Below are positions 32,467 to 41,220 of a stretch of DNA of 64,000 bases, piece after piece. Both the position numbers and the translations under genes were made by a program. The stretch comes from an uncultured Dehalococcoidia bacterium (GTDB lineage: Bacteria; Chloroflexota; Dehalococcoidia; Lucifugimonadales; UBA3495), in the NCBI GenBank assembly GCA_951812535.1, contig CATOSK010000006.1, positions 310,001-374,000 of the forward strand, in the 5' to 3' direction. The notes under the pieces are model-generated. The model had not been told where the DNA came from and did not search any database. It saw only the letters and a program-made list of their open reading frames with translations. Each line of letters starts with the position of its first letter. Within the stretch, counting starts at the first letter, position 1.

Positions 32467-33213
32467 ATGGAAATAATCACCGATCCACCGAGGCGCATGC
32501 TGGTGGTCACACCCCACCCGGATGATGCCGAGGGCGGGTGCGGCGCCACCATTGCCAAGTGGGTCCAAGAGGCGGGGACCGAAGTCGTCGTCCTGATGTG
32601 TACCAATGGGGACAAGGGCACTTCTGATCGTGAGATGCTCCCCGAAGACTTGGCAGCCATACGGGAGCAGGAGCAACGGAATGCCTCGGCCTTCCTCGGT
32701 GTCAAGGACGTGGTGTTCCTGGCCTACCCCGACGGCACGCTGGAGAACAGCCTGGAGGCCCGGCGCCAGGTCGTCCGGGAAATCCGCCGCCACCGCCCGG
32801 ACATCGTCTTCTGCATCGACCCTTACCGCAGCGTCAGCCACACCCACCGGGACCACCGCATGAGCGGGCAACTGGCGCTGGATTCAGCCGGTTCCTACGC
32901 CTGGAGCTACCTCCACTTTCCTGAACAGATCTCGGACGAAGGGCTGTTGCCCCACCGGGTCCCGGAAGCGTTCATGTGGAGCACCGAGAAGGCGGACGTC
33001 TACGTCGACGTTGACGGCTACCTGGAGGCCAAGGCGGACTCCCTCAGCGCCCACGTCAGCCAGATGCGCGGCCGCAACCCGGAGCACCGCCTGGACCGGA
33101 TTAAGGAAGGAACAGCTCGTCAAGGAGAAGAAGTCGGGCTGGCCCACGCCGAGGGATTCCGAAGGCTCCGCTTCAACCTGGACACTCTCGGCTGGCGGTA
33201 TCTCAACGCCTGA
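32467..33213 (+). CDS. PIG-L/LmbE-family deacetylase
   Basis: A 248-residue zinc-dependent N-acetyl-hydrolase of the PIG-L fold, relatives of which deacetylate GlcNAc-inositol, GlcNAc-malate (BshB) or mycothiol precursors. VVTPHPDDAEGGCG (about 14-27) carries the His-Asp-Asp zinc/catalytic motif, and SVSHTHRDHRMSG supplies the third zinc histidine. The start is ATG 32467. The region is flanked by a terminator and a convergent pterin dehydratase gene, so it is a single-gene unit. The substrate is unknown; a low-molecular-weight-thiol or sugar role is possible. Confidence 0.9.
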   Translation: MEIITDPPRRMLVVTPHPDDAEGGCGATIAKWVQEAGTEVVVLMCTNGDKGTSDREMLPEDLAAIREQEQRNASAFLGVKDVVFLAYPDGTLENSLEARRQVVREIRRHRPDIVFCIDPYRSVSHTHRDHRMSGQLALDSAGSYAWSYLHFPEQISDEGLLPHRVPEAFMWSTEKADVYVDVDGYLEAKADSLSAHVSQMRGRNPEHRLDRIKEGTARQGEEVGLAHAEGFRRLRFNLDTLGWRYLNA

Positions 33214-33304
33214 ACCCGGCCAAGGCTGGTCGGCGGTTCCTCTTTCTAAATGTTCGCCTCTTTCGCGCCCGAGTTAAGTTACTTGTCTATGAGCGCTGGT
33301 CGGC

Positions 33305-33673
33305 TCAGGCCGTGGTGGTTGCTTCCTGGTGCTGCTGATAAACGCGGTCCGTCTTGGCGGCCATGATGAAGTCGTTCTGGTGCAGGTTCCGGATCTTGTG
33401 GGTCCACCAGGTTACTCCCACCCGTCCCCACTCGGTGACCAGTTTCGGGTGGTGCCCCTCGCTCTCGGCCATTTCACCGATGGCCGCCGTGAAGTCCAGG
33501 GCCTGCTGGAAGTTGCGGAACTTGTAGGCCCGGTCCAGCTTGGGGATTCCCACATCCTCGATGAGTTCCCAGTCGGGTAGTTCCGGCTTGAACCTGGCAA
33601 CCTCTTCGCCGGTGACGTGGGGCGAGTCCCTCCGGCAAGCGGTGCATTTCTGCCTGTAAAGCTCGTCTGACAT
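33305..33673 (-). CDS. pterin-4a-carbinolamine dehydratase
   Basis: A 122-residue PCD/DCoH-type protein. An N-terminal CTACRRDSPHVTGEEVARF precedes the core PDWELIEDVGIPKLDRAYKF, and AIGEMAESEGHHPKLVTEWG contains the active-site His-His-Pro. VTWWTHKIRNLHQNDFIMA closes the fold. It recycles hydroxylated pterin or acts in molybdopterin-type metabolism; bacteria often have it without an aromatic hydroxylase. Start ATG 33673 on the minus strand has AGGAG seven bases upstream. The longer frame upstream is not coding. Confidence 0.92.
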   Translation of the reverse strand: MSDELYRQKCTACRRDSPHVTGEEVARFKPELPDWELIEDVGIPKLDRAYKFRNFQQALDFTAAIGEMAESEGHHPKLVTEWGRVGVTWWTHKIRNLHQNDFIMAAKTDRVYQQHQEATTTA

Positions 33674-33790
33674 ATCGCGCTCCTGATGGGATATGGAATC
33701 AGCAATCGTTCTTACCTGCTTCATTCTAGCAAACCCTAGCAAACCGGCCGCCGCATGGCCGTCCTCAACACCCAACCACATCTCCGGCCG

Positions 33791-33820
33791 TTGGACGCTC
33801 AAGCCAAAGGGTAGTATATT
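33791..33820 (+). promoter_or_regulatory. promoter of the TIM-barrel isomerase gene
   Basis: TTGGAC (33791-33796), an 18-base spacer, and TATATT (33815-33820). Confidence 0.55.
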
Positions 33821-33908
33821 CGACCTGAACATGGAACCTGAACAGGAACATTGAGGCTCCCGGGGTTTTCGAGGATGGGAAGCTGTACGGGCAGGAAGAG
33901 GTAACGCG

Positions 33909-34730
33909 ATGATACCTGGCGCAATTTCAAACTCGTGGCGCATCCAGTTGGCCGACCAGGACTTGTCCGACCTGGTGGAGCAGGCGCAGTCCCAGGGAGC
34001 TCAGCACGTGGAGTTGCGCCAGACGTGCCTGGGCGATTACGAGACAGGTGAGGGAAACGACTGGCGCCCGGTGTTTCCCAGGATGCAGTCCCTGGTGGAC
34101 CGATTTCCACAGCTGACTTTCGACCTGGCGATGGCCCTCCCCTGCCTGACCCAGTCCATTGATCCCAAGGGTGGACTTTTCCAGGCGGCCCTGGCCGGGG
34201 CGAAGCTGGTGGGCGGGGACAGTCCTCACCTTCGCACCGTGGACCCCGGGGCGGCCGGTGACGCGTGGCAGGGGCCGGACGACTTTCCGGAGACGGCATG
34301 GGGGCTGGTGGAACTGACCCGGGAAGCGGCAAGCCAGGGCGTGATCCTTTCGATGGAAAATTCGGGGCAACCCCTGTCCAGCATGGCCCGGCTGGTGAGC
34401 GAGGTCCGCTCCCGCCTGTCCCCGGAGGAAGGACAGTTCCTCGGCCTGTGTCCCGATCCGACCAACCAGTTGCGGCGCTTCCCGGACACCGACCCGGTGG
34501 CGGAGTTGGACGCTCTTCCGCTGGACATGATCAAGATCGTCCACTTCAAGCAGGCCCGCAACGGCGACGCCCATCCCTCCGTGGATACGGGAGACTTGGA
34601 CTGCGGGGCAATGCGGGACGTGTTGGATTCCAAGGGTTATTCCGGGCAGGCCATCATGGAGATCCCGCCCCACCAGGATGTCTTCGAGAACCTGTCCGCC
34701 AGCTACCGATTTCTCTGGCCCGAGGGATAA
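33909..34730 (+). CDS. sugar phosphate isomerase/epimerase-family TIM barrel
   Basis: A 273-residue protein of the xylose-isomerase-like/AP endonuclease 2 fold. Likely divalent metal ligands are E35 (QHVELRQTC), the Glu in VILSMENSG, the Asp in LGLCPDPTNQ, the His in KIVHFKQARN and the Glu in AIMEIPPHQ. This spread matches the fold's usual Glu-Glu-Asp/His-Glu set. It probably isomerises or dehydrates a sugar or a related polyol. The start is ATG 33909 with AAGAGG upstream. A small gene follows 26 bases later. Confidence 0.78.
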   Translation: MIPGAISNSWRIQLADQDLSDLVEQAQSQGAQHVELRQTCLGDYETGEGNDWRPVFPRMQSLVDRFPQLTFDLAMALPCLTQSIDPKGGLFQAALAGAKLVGGDSPHLRTVDPGAAGDAWQGPDDFPETAWGLVELTREAASQGVILSMENSGQPLSSMARLVSEVRSRLSPEEGQFLGLCPDPTNQLRRFPDTDPVAELDALPLDMIKIVHFKQARNGDAHPSVDTGDLDCGAMRDVLDSKGYSGQAIMEIPPHQDVFENLSASYRFLWPEG

Positions 34731-34756
34731 CCCCACCCCGAGCAGGGAGGAAGCAG

Positions 34757-34996
34757 ATGGTCTCTGAAACGCCGGACCCGGTGGAAGAACACCGGCGGTT
34801 AAGCCGTGCCTGGGTCGAAGCCGAGCAGCACCGGGTCGATGTGTTGCAGTCGGTTCTGGATATCCAGATCGGCAAATGCACCATGGACTACCCGGAAGGG
34901 CTGTTCGACGAGTATGACGAAGCGTTGCACCAGGCGTCTCAGGCCAACCGGGCTTACTTCCTGTGGCTAGCCCAACAGGGGCTGCGCTCCCGTTAA
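34757..34996 (+). CDS. small acidic hypothetical protein
   Basis: A 79-residue soluble helical protein from ATG 34757 with GGGAGGAAG upstream. Residues 10-45 (RRLSRAWVEAEQHRVDVLQS onward) and 53-72 (EYDEALHQASQANRAYFLWL) look like two long helices, perhaps a hairpin. It is co-directional with the isomerase and lies just before argH. There is no known domain. Confidence 0.55.
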   Translation: MVSETPDPVEEHRRLSRAWVEAEQHRVDVLQSVLDIQIGKCTMDYPEGLFDEYDEALHQASQANRAYFLWLAQQGLRSR

Positions 34997-35051
34997 GCTC
35001 CCCTGCCAACCCGCCTGCCAACCAGATGGGAGGGCCCAGTCACCCACACCC

Positions 35052-36431
35052 ATGAGCCAATACCGCGACTACACCGTCTCACTGCACTACGACCAACGCC
35101 TGTACCGGCAGGACATCGCCGGGTCCAGGGCCCACGTCCGCATGCTGGCGCGCCAGGGAATAATCCCCGAAGGCGACGCTTCCGAAATACTGACCGGCCT
35201 GGACGCGGTGGAAAGGGAAATCGAGTCCGGGCAGTTTCCGTGGGACCCGGAGCTGGAAGACCTGCACATGAACATCGAGACCCGCCTGGCCCAGCTGATC
35301 GGGCCCGTGGCCGGACGGCTCCACACCGGGCGTTCCCGCAACGACCAGATCGCCGTTGACCTGCGGATATACACCAGGGAAACGACCGGGGAAACCCTCC
35401 AGGCTTTGCGGCGGGTCCAGAAGGCGCTGGTCGAGTTGGCGGGCCGGTACCATGACGCAATTATCCCCGGCTATACCCACCTGCAGAGGGCACAGCCCGT
35501 GATGTTCGCCCACCACATGCTGGCCTACTTCGAGATGTTCCAGCGGGACCACGGGCGTTTCCGGGACTGCTTCCAGCGGGTCGATGTTCTACCGTTGGGC
35601 AGCGGCGCCCTCGCGGGTGTGCCCTATCCCACCGACCGGGAATTCCTGGCCGGCGAACTGGGGTTCAGCCGGGTGTCCGCCAACAGCATGGACGCTGTTT
35701 CCGACCGGGACTTCCTGCTGGAATTCCAGGCCGCCGCGGCAACGTGCATGATGCACCTGTCCCGCCTGTCGGAGGAAATAGTCCTCTGGTCCAGCCGGGA
35801 GTTCGGGTTTATCACGTTGGCTGAGGAGTTCACCACCGGCAGCAGCATCATGCCCCAGAAACGCAACCCGGACTTCGCGGAAATCGCCCGCGGGAAGACT
35901 GGCCGGGTCTACGGGAACCTGTTCGGGCTTTTCACCGTGATGAAAGGCCTGCCCTTGACGTACAACCGGGACCTCCAGGAGGACAAGGAGGGTTTCTTCG
36001 ACACCGTGGACACCCTGCTGGCGACCCTGAATGTCTTCCAGGGTATGCTGCCGGGCTTGACCCTGAACGAGGAACGCGTTGCCGATGTCTCGGGCGAAAG
36101 CTACATGCTGGCAACCGACCTGGCCGACTACCTGGTGGGGAAAGGGGTGCCCTTCCGGGAAGCCCACGGGGTGATGCGCCGCCTGTGCCGGTACTGTGAG
36201 GACAACCGCCTGGAGCTCCAGTCTCTGCCCCTAGCGAAATACCACGAGTTTTCCAACCGTTTCGATGCGGATGTCTACGGGATAACCGCCGTTTCTTCGG
36301 TGGCCGCCCGCAACAACCCCGGAGGAACCGCCCCCAACCGGGTTGCCGAAGAGCTGGAAAGAGCCCGGGCGGTCCTGGAATCTTCTCTTGGGGTACCCCA
36401 GGAGTTGAAAGGCGTTGCCGGTGGAAGCTGA
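35052..36431 (+). CDS. argH: argininosuccinate lyase
   Basis: A 459-residue fumarase/aspartase-superfamily enzyme that splits argininosuccinate into arginine and fumarate. It has HTGRSRNDQIA near 97, and the signature loop GSSIMPQKRNPDFAEI near 260-275 with the catalytic Ser in SSIMP. The N-terminus starts at SQYRDYTVSLHYDQRLYRQD, so the usual WGGRF opening is absent. No upstream in-frame sequence restores it, and the ATG has only a distant GGAGG. The active-site residues are intact. The rpe start overlaps its end, so the two are coupled. Confidence 0.93.
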   Translation: MSQYRDYTVSLHYDQRLYRQDIAGSRAHVRMLARQGIIPEGDASEILTGLDAVEREIESGQFPWDPELEDLHMNIETRLAQLIGPVAGRLHTGRSRNDQIAVDLRIYTRETTGETLQALRRVQKALVELAGRYHDAIIPGYTHLQRAQPVMFAHHMLAYFEMFQRDHGRFRDCFQRVDVLPLGSGALAGVPYPTDREFLAGELGFSRVSANSMDAVSDRDFLLEFQAAAATCMMHLSRLSEEIVLWSSREFGFITLAEEFTTGSSIMPQKRNPDFAEIARGKTGRVYGNLFGLFTVMKGLPLTYNRDLQEDKEGFFDTVDTLLATLNVFQGMLPGLTLNEERVADVSGESYMLATDLADYLVGKGVPFREAHGVMRRLCRYCEDNRLELQSLPLAKYHEFSNRFDADVYGITAVSSVAARNNPGGTAPNRVAEELERARAVLESSLGVPQELKGVAGGS

Positions 36432-37113
36432 CTATCACATCCAGATTGCGCCGTCGCTGCTGGCCGCGGACTTCTCCCGCCTTGGCGGCCAGGTACGTGA
36501 AGCCGACGAGGCCGGCGCCGACCTGATTCACGTTGACATCATGGACGGGCAGTTCGTCCCGAACATCTCCTTCGGAGAGGTGGTGGTGGACGCTGTCCGC
36601 CAATCAACCAACTTGCCGCTGAACATTCATTTGATGGTCAGGGAACCCGACTATCTGCTCCCCGGCCTGGTGAAGTCACCGACGGACCAGGTGCTGGTCC
36701 ACGCGGAAGCGTGCAACCATCTGCACCGGACGCTGAGCGTAATCAAGGAGGGCGGGCATCAGGCGGGGGTGGCGTTGAACCCGGCCACGCCGGTCGCTGC
36801 GGTGGAGGAAGTGCTGCCCCTGGTGGATATTGTCCTCGTGATGACTGTCAACCCGGGGTTTGGGGGGCAGTCATTCATACCGGCCGCTCTGAACAAGGTC
36901 AAACGGTTGCGCCGGTTAATCGACGAAAACGGATATACAGTCCAAATCGAGGTTGATGGCGGCGTAAAAGCCGACGAAACCGCTCAGGATTCAGTGCGGG
37001 CGGGGTCTTCTATCCTGGTCGCTGGTACTGCCATCTTCAACCGGCGGCAGTCCGTGGCGGAGGCCATGCGGGAAATGCGGGAAAGTGTCCGGGGGTTGGG
37101 TCCGGATTTCTGA
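36415..37113 (+). CDS. rpe: ribulose-phosphate 3-epimerase
   Basis: A 232-residue TIM-barrel epimerase interconverting ribulose-5-phosphate and xylulose-5-phosphate. IAPSLLAADFSRLG, then HVDIMDGQFVPNISFG (metal His/Asp), HLMVREPD, MTVNPGFGGQSFIPAAL and VQIEVDGGVKADE are standard motifs with all metal and catalytic residues. The start is TTG 36415 or GTG 36421, both inside the argH tail; AAAGG at 36408 better fits GTG 36421. Translational coupling with argH is likely. Confidence 0.93.
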   Translation: MPVEADYHIQIAPSLLAADFSRLGGQVREADEAGADLIHVDIMDGQFVPNISFGEVVVDAVRQSTNLPLNIHLMVREPDYLLPGLVKSPTDQVLVHAEACNHLHRTLSVIKEGGHQAGVALNPATPVAAVEEVLPLVDIVLVMTVNPGFGGQSFIPAALNKVKRLRRLIDENGYTVQIEVDGGVKADETAQDSVRAGSSILVAGTAIFNRRQSVAEAMREMRESVRGLGPDF

Positions 37114-37150
37114 CTCTCGACCCGACCTCCTGGAGTTGCCTTTACTCGGG

Positions 37151-37360
37151 TCAGGTGGCGGCGGCCGACGACTTCCTGGCACGGGGGGGCTTGCTGAGAG
37201 TCCTCAGGCAGCGGGTGCAAATCTTTACCCGCTGGACCTTGCCATTGATCAGCAAGGTCTGCTTGTGAACGTTGGCCTTGAACCTGGTTTTCGTGTGGCG
37301 GTTGGAGTGGCTGACGTTGTTGCCGCTCATACCGGCCTTCAAGCAAATTTCACACCGCAT
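37151..37360 (-). CDS. rpmB: 50S ribosomal protein bL28
   Basis: A 69-residue ribosomal protein. MRCEICLKAGMSGNNVSHSN, RHTKTRFKANVHKQTLLING and KVQRVKICTRCLRTL are typical. CxxC at residues 3-6 and again in ICTRC mark the zinc-binding (C+) form. It is on the minus strand, convergent with rpe and divergent from dprA. Its divergence from other ribosomal genes is normal for L28. Confidence 0.95.
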   Translation of the reverse strand: MRCEICLKAGMSGNNVSHSNRHTKTRFKANVHKQTLLINGKVQRVKICTRCLRTLSKPPRARKSSAAAT

Positions 37361-37664
37361 TTATCTGTTTCCCCCTCCGGGGCCGCTCGCCTCTGGGGTC
37401 GTGTCTGGCTCGCTGGGGTCCCGCTCCGAGTTTGGCGCCAGTGATGCCCGGCGCCAAGGATGCCCCAGGCGCGGGCACTCAGCCTAACATACCCCTTCAT
37501 GGGTAGCAAGGAACGCCGTTCCTTCCAAACAGGCCCCCAAACAGGCCCCCGCTGGGGCGAAACTGATTCCAGGCCGTTCAATCCGGGGCCGCCCGGCCGG
37601 GCCGCCCCGGCTGCCCAGCGACAGATTACTGTCACTGTCTCCATTGTTCGGCTTTCTGACGGTG
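37361..37664. other. divergent gap between rpmB and dprA
   Basis: No gene is supported. The rpmB promoter should lie here on the minus strand but no clear box is seen. Two direct copies of AACAGGCCCC occur near 37528-37550. At the right end is the dprA extended -10. Confidence 0.4.
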
Positions 37665-37673
37665 TGCTATTAT
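37665..37673 (+). promoter_or_regulatory. extended -10 of dprA, placing transcription start at the ATG
   Basis: TGCTATTAT is followed by only seven bases before ATG 37681. A usual -10 to start distance puts the first transcribed base at the start codon, so the mRNA would be leaderless. Confidence 0.6.
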
Positions 37674-37680
37674 CCGCACC

Positions 37681-38835
37681 ATGCAGCAAACAAGGTCCGA
37701 AGACCTCAAATATTGGATTGCGTTAAACCGCACCCGGCTCTTGGGTGCGGTCCGGACCCGCCGCCTGGAGGCCCGCTTCGGGTCGGCGGAACAAATTTGG
37801 CGCGCGTCCCTGAGCGACATCAAAGCAGCCGGCATCAAGGACCGCGTAGCCCGAAACTTGGTGGAAGCCCGGGCGATGATTTGTCCTGACGACGAAATGG
37901 CTTCCCTGGAACGCGCCGGCGTCACTGCGGTCCACTGGGGACAGTATGGCTACCCTCCCCGTCTGAAGGAAATCCCCGATCCGCCCCCGGTGCTTTACAT
38001 CAAGGGCCAGGTCCTGCCCGAAGACGAGCTATCGGTGGCAATGGTCGGGACCAGGAACCCAACCGGGTACGGGCGGGCGGCGTCGGCACACCTGGCCGGC
38101 GAACTGGCTTCGTCGGGGTTGACCGTTGTAAGCGGACTGGCCCTCGGCATCGACGGGATTGCGCACAAGGCAGCCCTGGATGCCGGTCAGAGGACCATCG
38201 CCGTGGTCGCCAACGGCCTGGACATTGTGTATCCCCGGGAACACTCGTCCGTGGCCAGGCGGATATCCGAATCGGGCGCCGTTGTAAGCGAGGTGCCTTT
38301 GGGCATTCGTCCCGACTCCCGCAGCTTTCCCCGCCGCAACCGCCTGATCAGCGGCATGAGCCTGGGAACGGTGGTGGTGGAGGCGGGCGAGACCAGCGGC
38401 GCACGCTGGACCGTCCACCATGCCCTGGAGCAGGACCGGGAGGTTTTCTGCGTACCGGGCAGCATCTTCTCTCCTGCCAGCCGCTTGACCAACCGGCTCA
38501 TCAAAGAAGGTGCTAAACTAGTGGAGAACAGCACCGACATCCTGGAGGAATTGAATCTGGCCTCCGTGCCGCGCCAGTCTGAAATGGACCTGGCGACGGC
38601 GACGACGGATAGTCCTGCCGCTGAGTCCCCGGCTCTGGATCCAGCGGAGTCCAGGTTGTTGAGCGCGTTGAGTGGTGATCCCGTTCACATCGACGACATC
38701 GTAAGGAGCACTGGCCTGGCGACCAGCGAGGCCAGCAGTATGCTGACGATGATGGAACTGAAGGGTTGGATCAGCCAGGTTGGCTGTATGCACTACGTCA
38801 GGACCGGCTCGCATGGTCCGGTCGTGACTGCCTGA
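37681..38835 (+). CDS. dprA: DNA processing protein DprA
   Basis: A 384-residue DprA/Smf, which protects incoming single-stranded DNA and loads RecA during transformation. An N-terminal SAM/HhH-like region (1-75) precedes the Rossmann-like core with VAMVGTRNPTGYGR, VVSGLALGIDGIAHKAALDA, TIAVVANGLDIVYPREH, RSFPRRNRLISGMS and VVVEAGETSGARWTV. A C-terminal winged helix (about 315-375, DPVHIDDIVRSTGLATSEAS) is present. It is probably leaderless (see promoter). It is followed by topA and xer, a grouping common in Firmicutes and Chloroflexi. Confidence 0.95.
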   Translation: MQQTRSEDLKYWIALNRTRLLGAVRTRRLEARFGSAEQIWRASLSDIKAAGIKDRVARNLVEARAMICPDDEMASLERAGVTAVHWGQYGYPPRLKEIPDPPPVLYIKGQVLPEDELSVAMVGTRNPTGYGRAASAHLAGELASSGLTVVSGLALGIDGIAHKAALDAGQRTIAVVANGLDIVYPREHSSVARRISESGAVVSEVPLGIRPDSRSFPRRNRLISGMSLGTVVVEAGETSGARWTVHHALEQDREVFCVPGSIFSPASRLTNRLIKEGAKLVENSTDILEELNLASVPRQSEMDLATATTDSPAAESPALDPAESRLLSALSGDPVHIDDIVRSTGLATSEASSMLTMMELKGWISQVGCMHYVRTGSHGPVVTA

Positions 38836-38883
38836 CATTTCAGGCCCGTTCATCGTCTTCTATCAGATGCATGGTCAAAGGAT

Positions 38884-41220
38884 ATGGTAACGAAAAACGG
38901 CAGTAAGTCGCCCGCAAAGGGCGCAGCTACCAAACGCAAGGCAACTCCCAAGAAAACCACGGCAGCCACCAAGTCCGGCAAGGCCGCGACAACCAAGGCC
39001 AAGACTGCCGCCCAGCGGAAGACCGCTGTTCCCGACGCCACGGGCAAGCGGCTGGTCATTGTCGAATCGCCGGCCAAGGCACGCACCGTCGGGCAAATCC
39101 TGGGCCGCAACTACGTCGTCACCGCTTCCCAGGGCCATGTCCGTGACTTGCCGAAGGGCAAGATCGGGGTGGATGTCGAGCAGGACTTCGTCCCGTCGTA
39201 CGTCACCATGCGGGACAAGCAACCCCTGGTAACCGCCCTGAAAAAGGCGGGCAAGGGCGCCTCAACCATTTATCTTGCCACTGACCCCGACCGCGAGGGC
39301 GAGTCCATATCCTGGCATATCCAGACCGCCGCCGGATGGGACCAGAACCAGGAGCCTCCCAAGCGGGTTGTCTTCCACGAAATCACCAAGCAAGCGGTGG
39401 AAGAAGCCTTCGAGCATCCCCGGGAAATAGATATGCGCTTGGTCAATGCCCAGCAGGCCCGGCGCATCCTCGACCGGCTGGTTGGATACCAGATCAGCCC
39501 TCTCCTGTGGCGCCGCGTCCAGCGGGGTCTTTCTGCTGGAAGGGTCCAGTCCGTATCCCTGCGCATGGTCACCGATCGCGAGCGGGAGATCGAAGCCTTC
39601 GTTCCCGTGGAGTCCTGGACCATCGACGCCAAACTCCACAAGGCAACCGATGACGGTCCCCAGCCGGCAACCTTCACCGCCACCCTGCGGTCCCTCAAGG
39701 GACAGCGGGGGACCATCAAGATTGCCAGGGAAGATGAGGCAAGGGCCTATCAATCGGAGCTGGAAGGCGCGGGTTATTCCGTTGCTGAGGTCAAGAAGCG
39801 GAACGTCCGCCAGCGGCCGTCCGCTCCGTTCACCACCAGCACCATGCAACAGGAAGCCGGCCGGAAGCTGCGTTTCACCGCCCAGCGCACGATGGTCGTG
39901 GCCCAACAGCTTTACGAAGGAATCAACGTTCCCGGCGAAGGCTCGGTCGGGTTGATCACCTACATGCGAACCGACTCCACCCAGGTGGCGCAGAGCGCCG
40001 TCGCCGAAACCCGCTCGTATATCCGGGAACGGTACGGCAAGGACTTTCTCCCGGACAAACCCCGGACCTTTACCACCCGGACCAAGGCCGCCCAGGAAGC
40101 GCACGAAGCCATTCGTCCCACCGGGATCCGGCGGGACCCGGAGTCGCTCCGGGCTACCCTCTCCAGCGACCAGTACCGGTTGTACAGCCTCATCTGGGCC
40201 CGAATGCTGGCCAGCCAGATGGCTGACGCCCGGTCCGAGGCTACCACGGTCGATATCGAAGCCGCTTGCACCAGGCCTGCGGCGGGCGGAACATCCCCAA
40301 ATGTCTATATTTTCCGCGCCACGGGCTCGGTGCTGGTCTTTGCCGGGTTCCGTACACTGTATCTCGAAGGACGGGATGACGGTGGCGAAGATGACGAGAA
40401 CCGCAAGTTGCTGCCCCCCGTGTCGGCCGGAGACCCGCTGCGCTGCAACGGTCTGGAGCCGTTGCAGCACTTCACCCAGCCTCCCCCCAGGTTTACCGAA
40501 GCAACTTTGATCAAGGCCATGGAAGAAAAGGGGATCGGGCGTCCCAGCACCTATGCCCCCACCATCGGGACCCTGCTCGACCGCAACTATGTGGAGAAGG
40601 AGCAGACCCGGCTGCAGCCCACCACGCTCGGTACCACCGTGACGGACCTGCTGACCCAGTACTTCACGGACATCATGGACCTGGACTTCACGGCCCGCAT
40701 GGAGGACGAACTCGACGAGGTTTCCCAGGGGGACCGGGAGTGGGTTCCGATGCTGCGCGAGTTCTACGGACCTTTCGAGGAAGCCCTGGAAACTGCCCAG
40801 GAAAAAATGCCCCGGGTCAAGATAGAAGAGGAAACCGACGAGGTTTGCGAAGCTTGCGGCAAGCCGATGGTGATCAAGACAGGCCGCTTCGGCAAGTTTC
40901 TTGCCTGCACCGGGTTTCCCGACTGCCGCACCACCAGGAAGATCCTCAACAAGGTTGGCGTGGGTTGCCCGAAGTGCTCCGGCGAACTCGTGGAGCGAAA
41001 GTCCCGGGGCCGGAGACGCCCCTTTTACGGTTGCTCCAAGTATCCTGATTGTGACTTCCTCGTCAACGACCGGCCGATCCCAGGCCCTTGCCCGGAGTGC
41101 GGCGGCATGATGGTGGAGAAGGCCCAGAACAGTATCCAGTGCAGCTCATGCGCCTGGCAGGGGGAACCCGCGGAATCCCCGGCCCAGGCTGAAAAGGAGT
41201 TGGCCTCCGTTGGCGACTGA
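38884..41220 (+). CDS. topA: DNA topoisomerase I
   Basis: A 778-residue type IA topoisomerase that relaxes negative supercoils. After a 50-residue Lys/Ala/Thr-rich N-terminal tail, the Toprim domain begins at LVIVESPAKARTVGQILG, with ATDPDREGESISWH for the metal site. The catalytic Tyr is in YMRTDST (about Y360). C-terminal zinc fingers are CEACGKPMVIKTGRFGKFLA, CPKCSGELVERKSRGRRRPF and CPECGGMM, the last a shorter finger. The basic tail before the Toprim is unusual for bacterial TopA and could add DNA affinity. The start is ATG 38884. Confidence 0.95.
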   Translation: MVTKNGSKSPAKGAATKRKATPKKTTAATKSGKAATTKAKTAAQRKTAVPDATGKRLVIVESPAKARTVGQILGRNYVVTASQGHVRDLPKGKIGVDVEQDFVPSYVTMRDKQPLVTALKKAGKGASTIYLATDPDREGESISWHIQTAAGWDQNQEPPKRVVFHEITKQAVEEAFEHPREIDMRLVNAQQARRILDRLVGYQISPLLWRRVQRGLSAGRVQSVSLRMVTDREREIEAFVPVESWTIDAKLHKATDDGPQPATFTATLRSLKGQRGTIKIAREDEARAYQSELEGAGYSVAEVKKRNVRQRPSAPFTTSTMQQEAGRKLRFTAQRTMVVAQQLYEGINVPGEGSVGLITYMRTDSTQVAQSAVAETRSYIRERYGKDFLPDKPRTFTTRTKAAQEAHEAIRPTGIRRDPESLRATLSSDQYRLYSLIWARMLASQMADARSEATTVDIEAACTRPAAGGTSPNVYIFRATGSVLVFAGFRTLYLEGRDDGGEDDENRKLLPPVSAGDPLRCNGLEPLQHFTQPPPRFTEATLIKAMEEKGIGRPSTYAPTIGTLLDRNYVEKEQTRLQPTTLGTTVTDLLTQYFTDIMDLDFTARMEDELDEVSQGDREWVPMLREFYGPFEEALETAQEKMPRVKIEEETDEVCEACGKPMVIKTGRFGKFLACTGFPDCRTTRKILNKVGVGCPKCSGELVERKSRGRRRPFYGCSKYPDCDFLVNDRPIPGPCPECGGMMVEKAQNSIQCSSCAWQGEPAESPAQAEKELASVGD

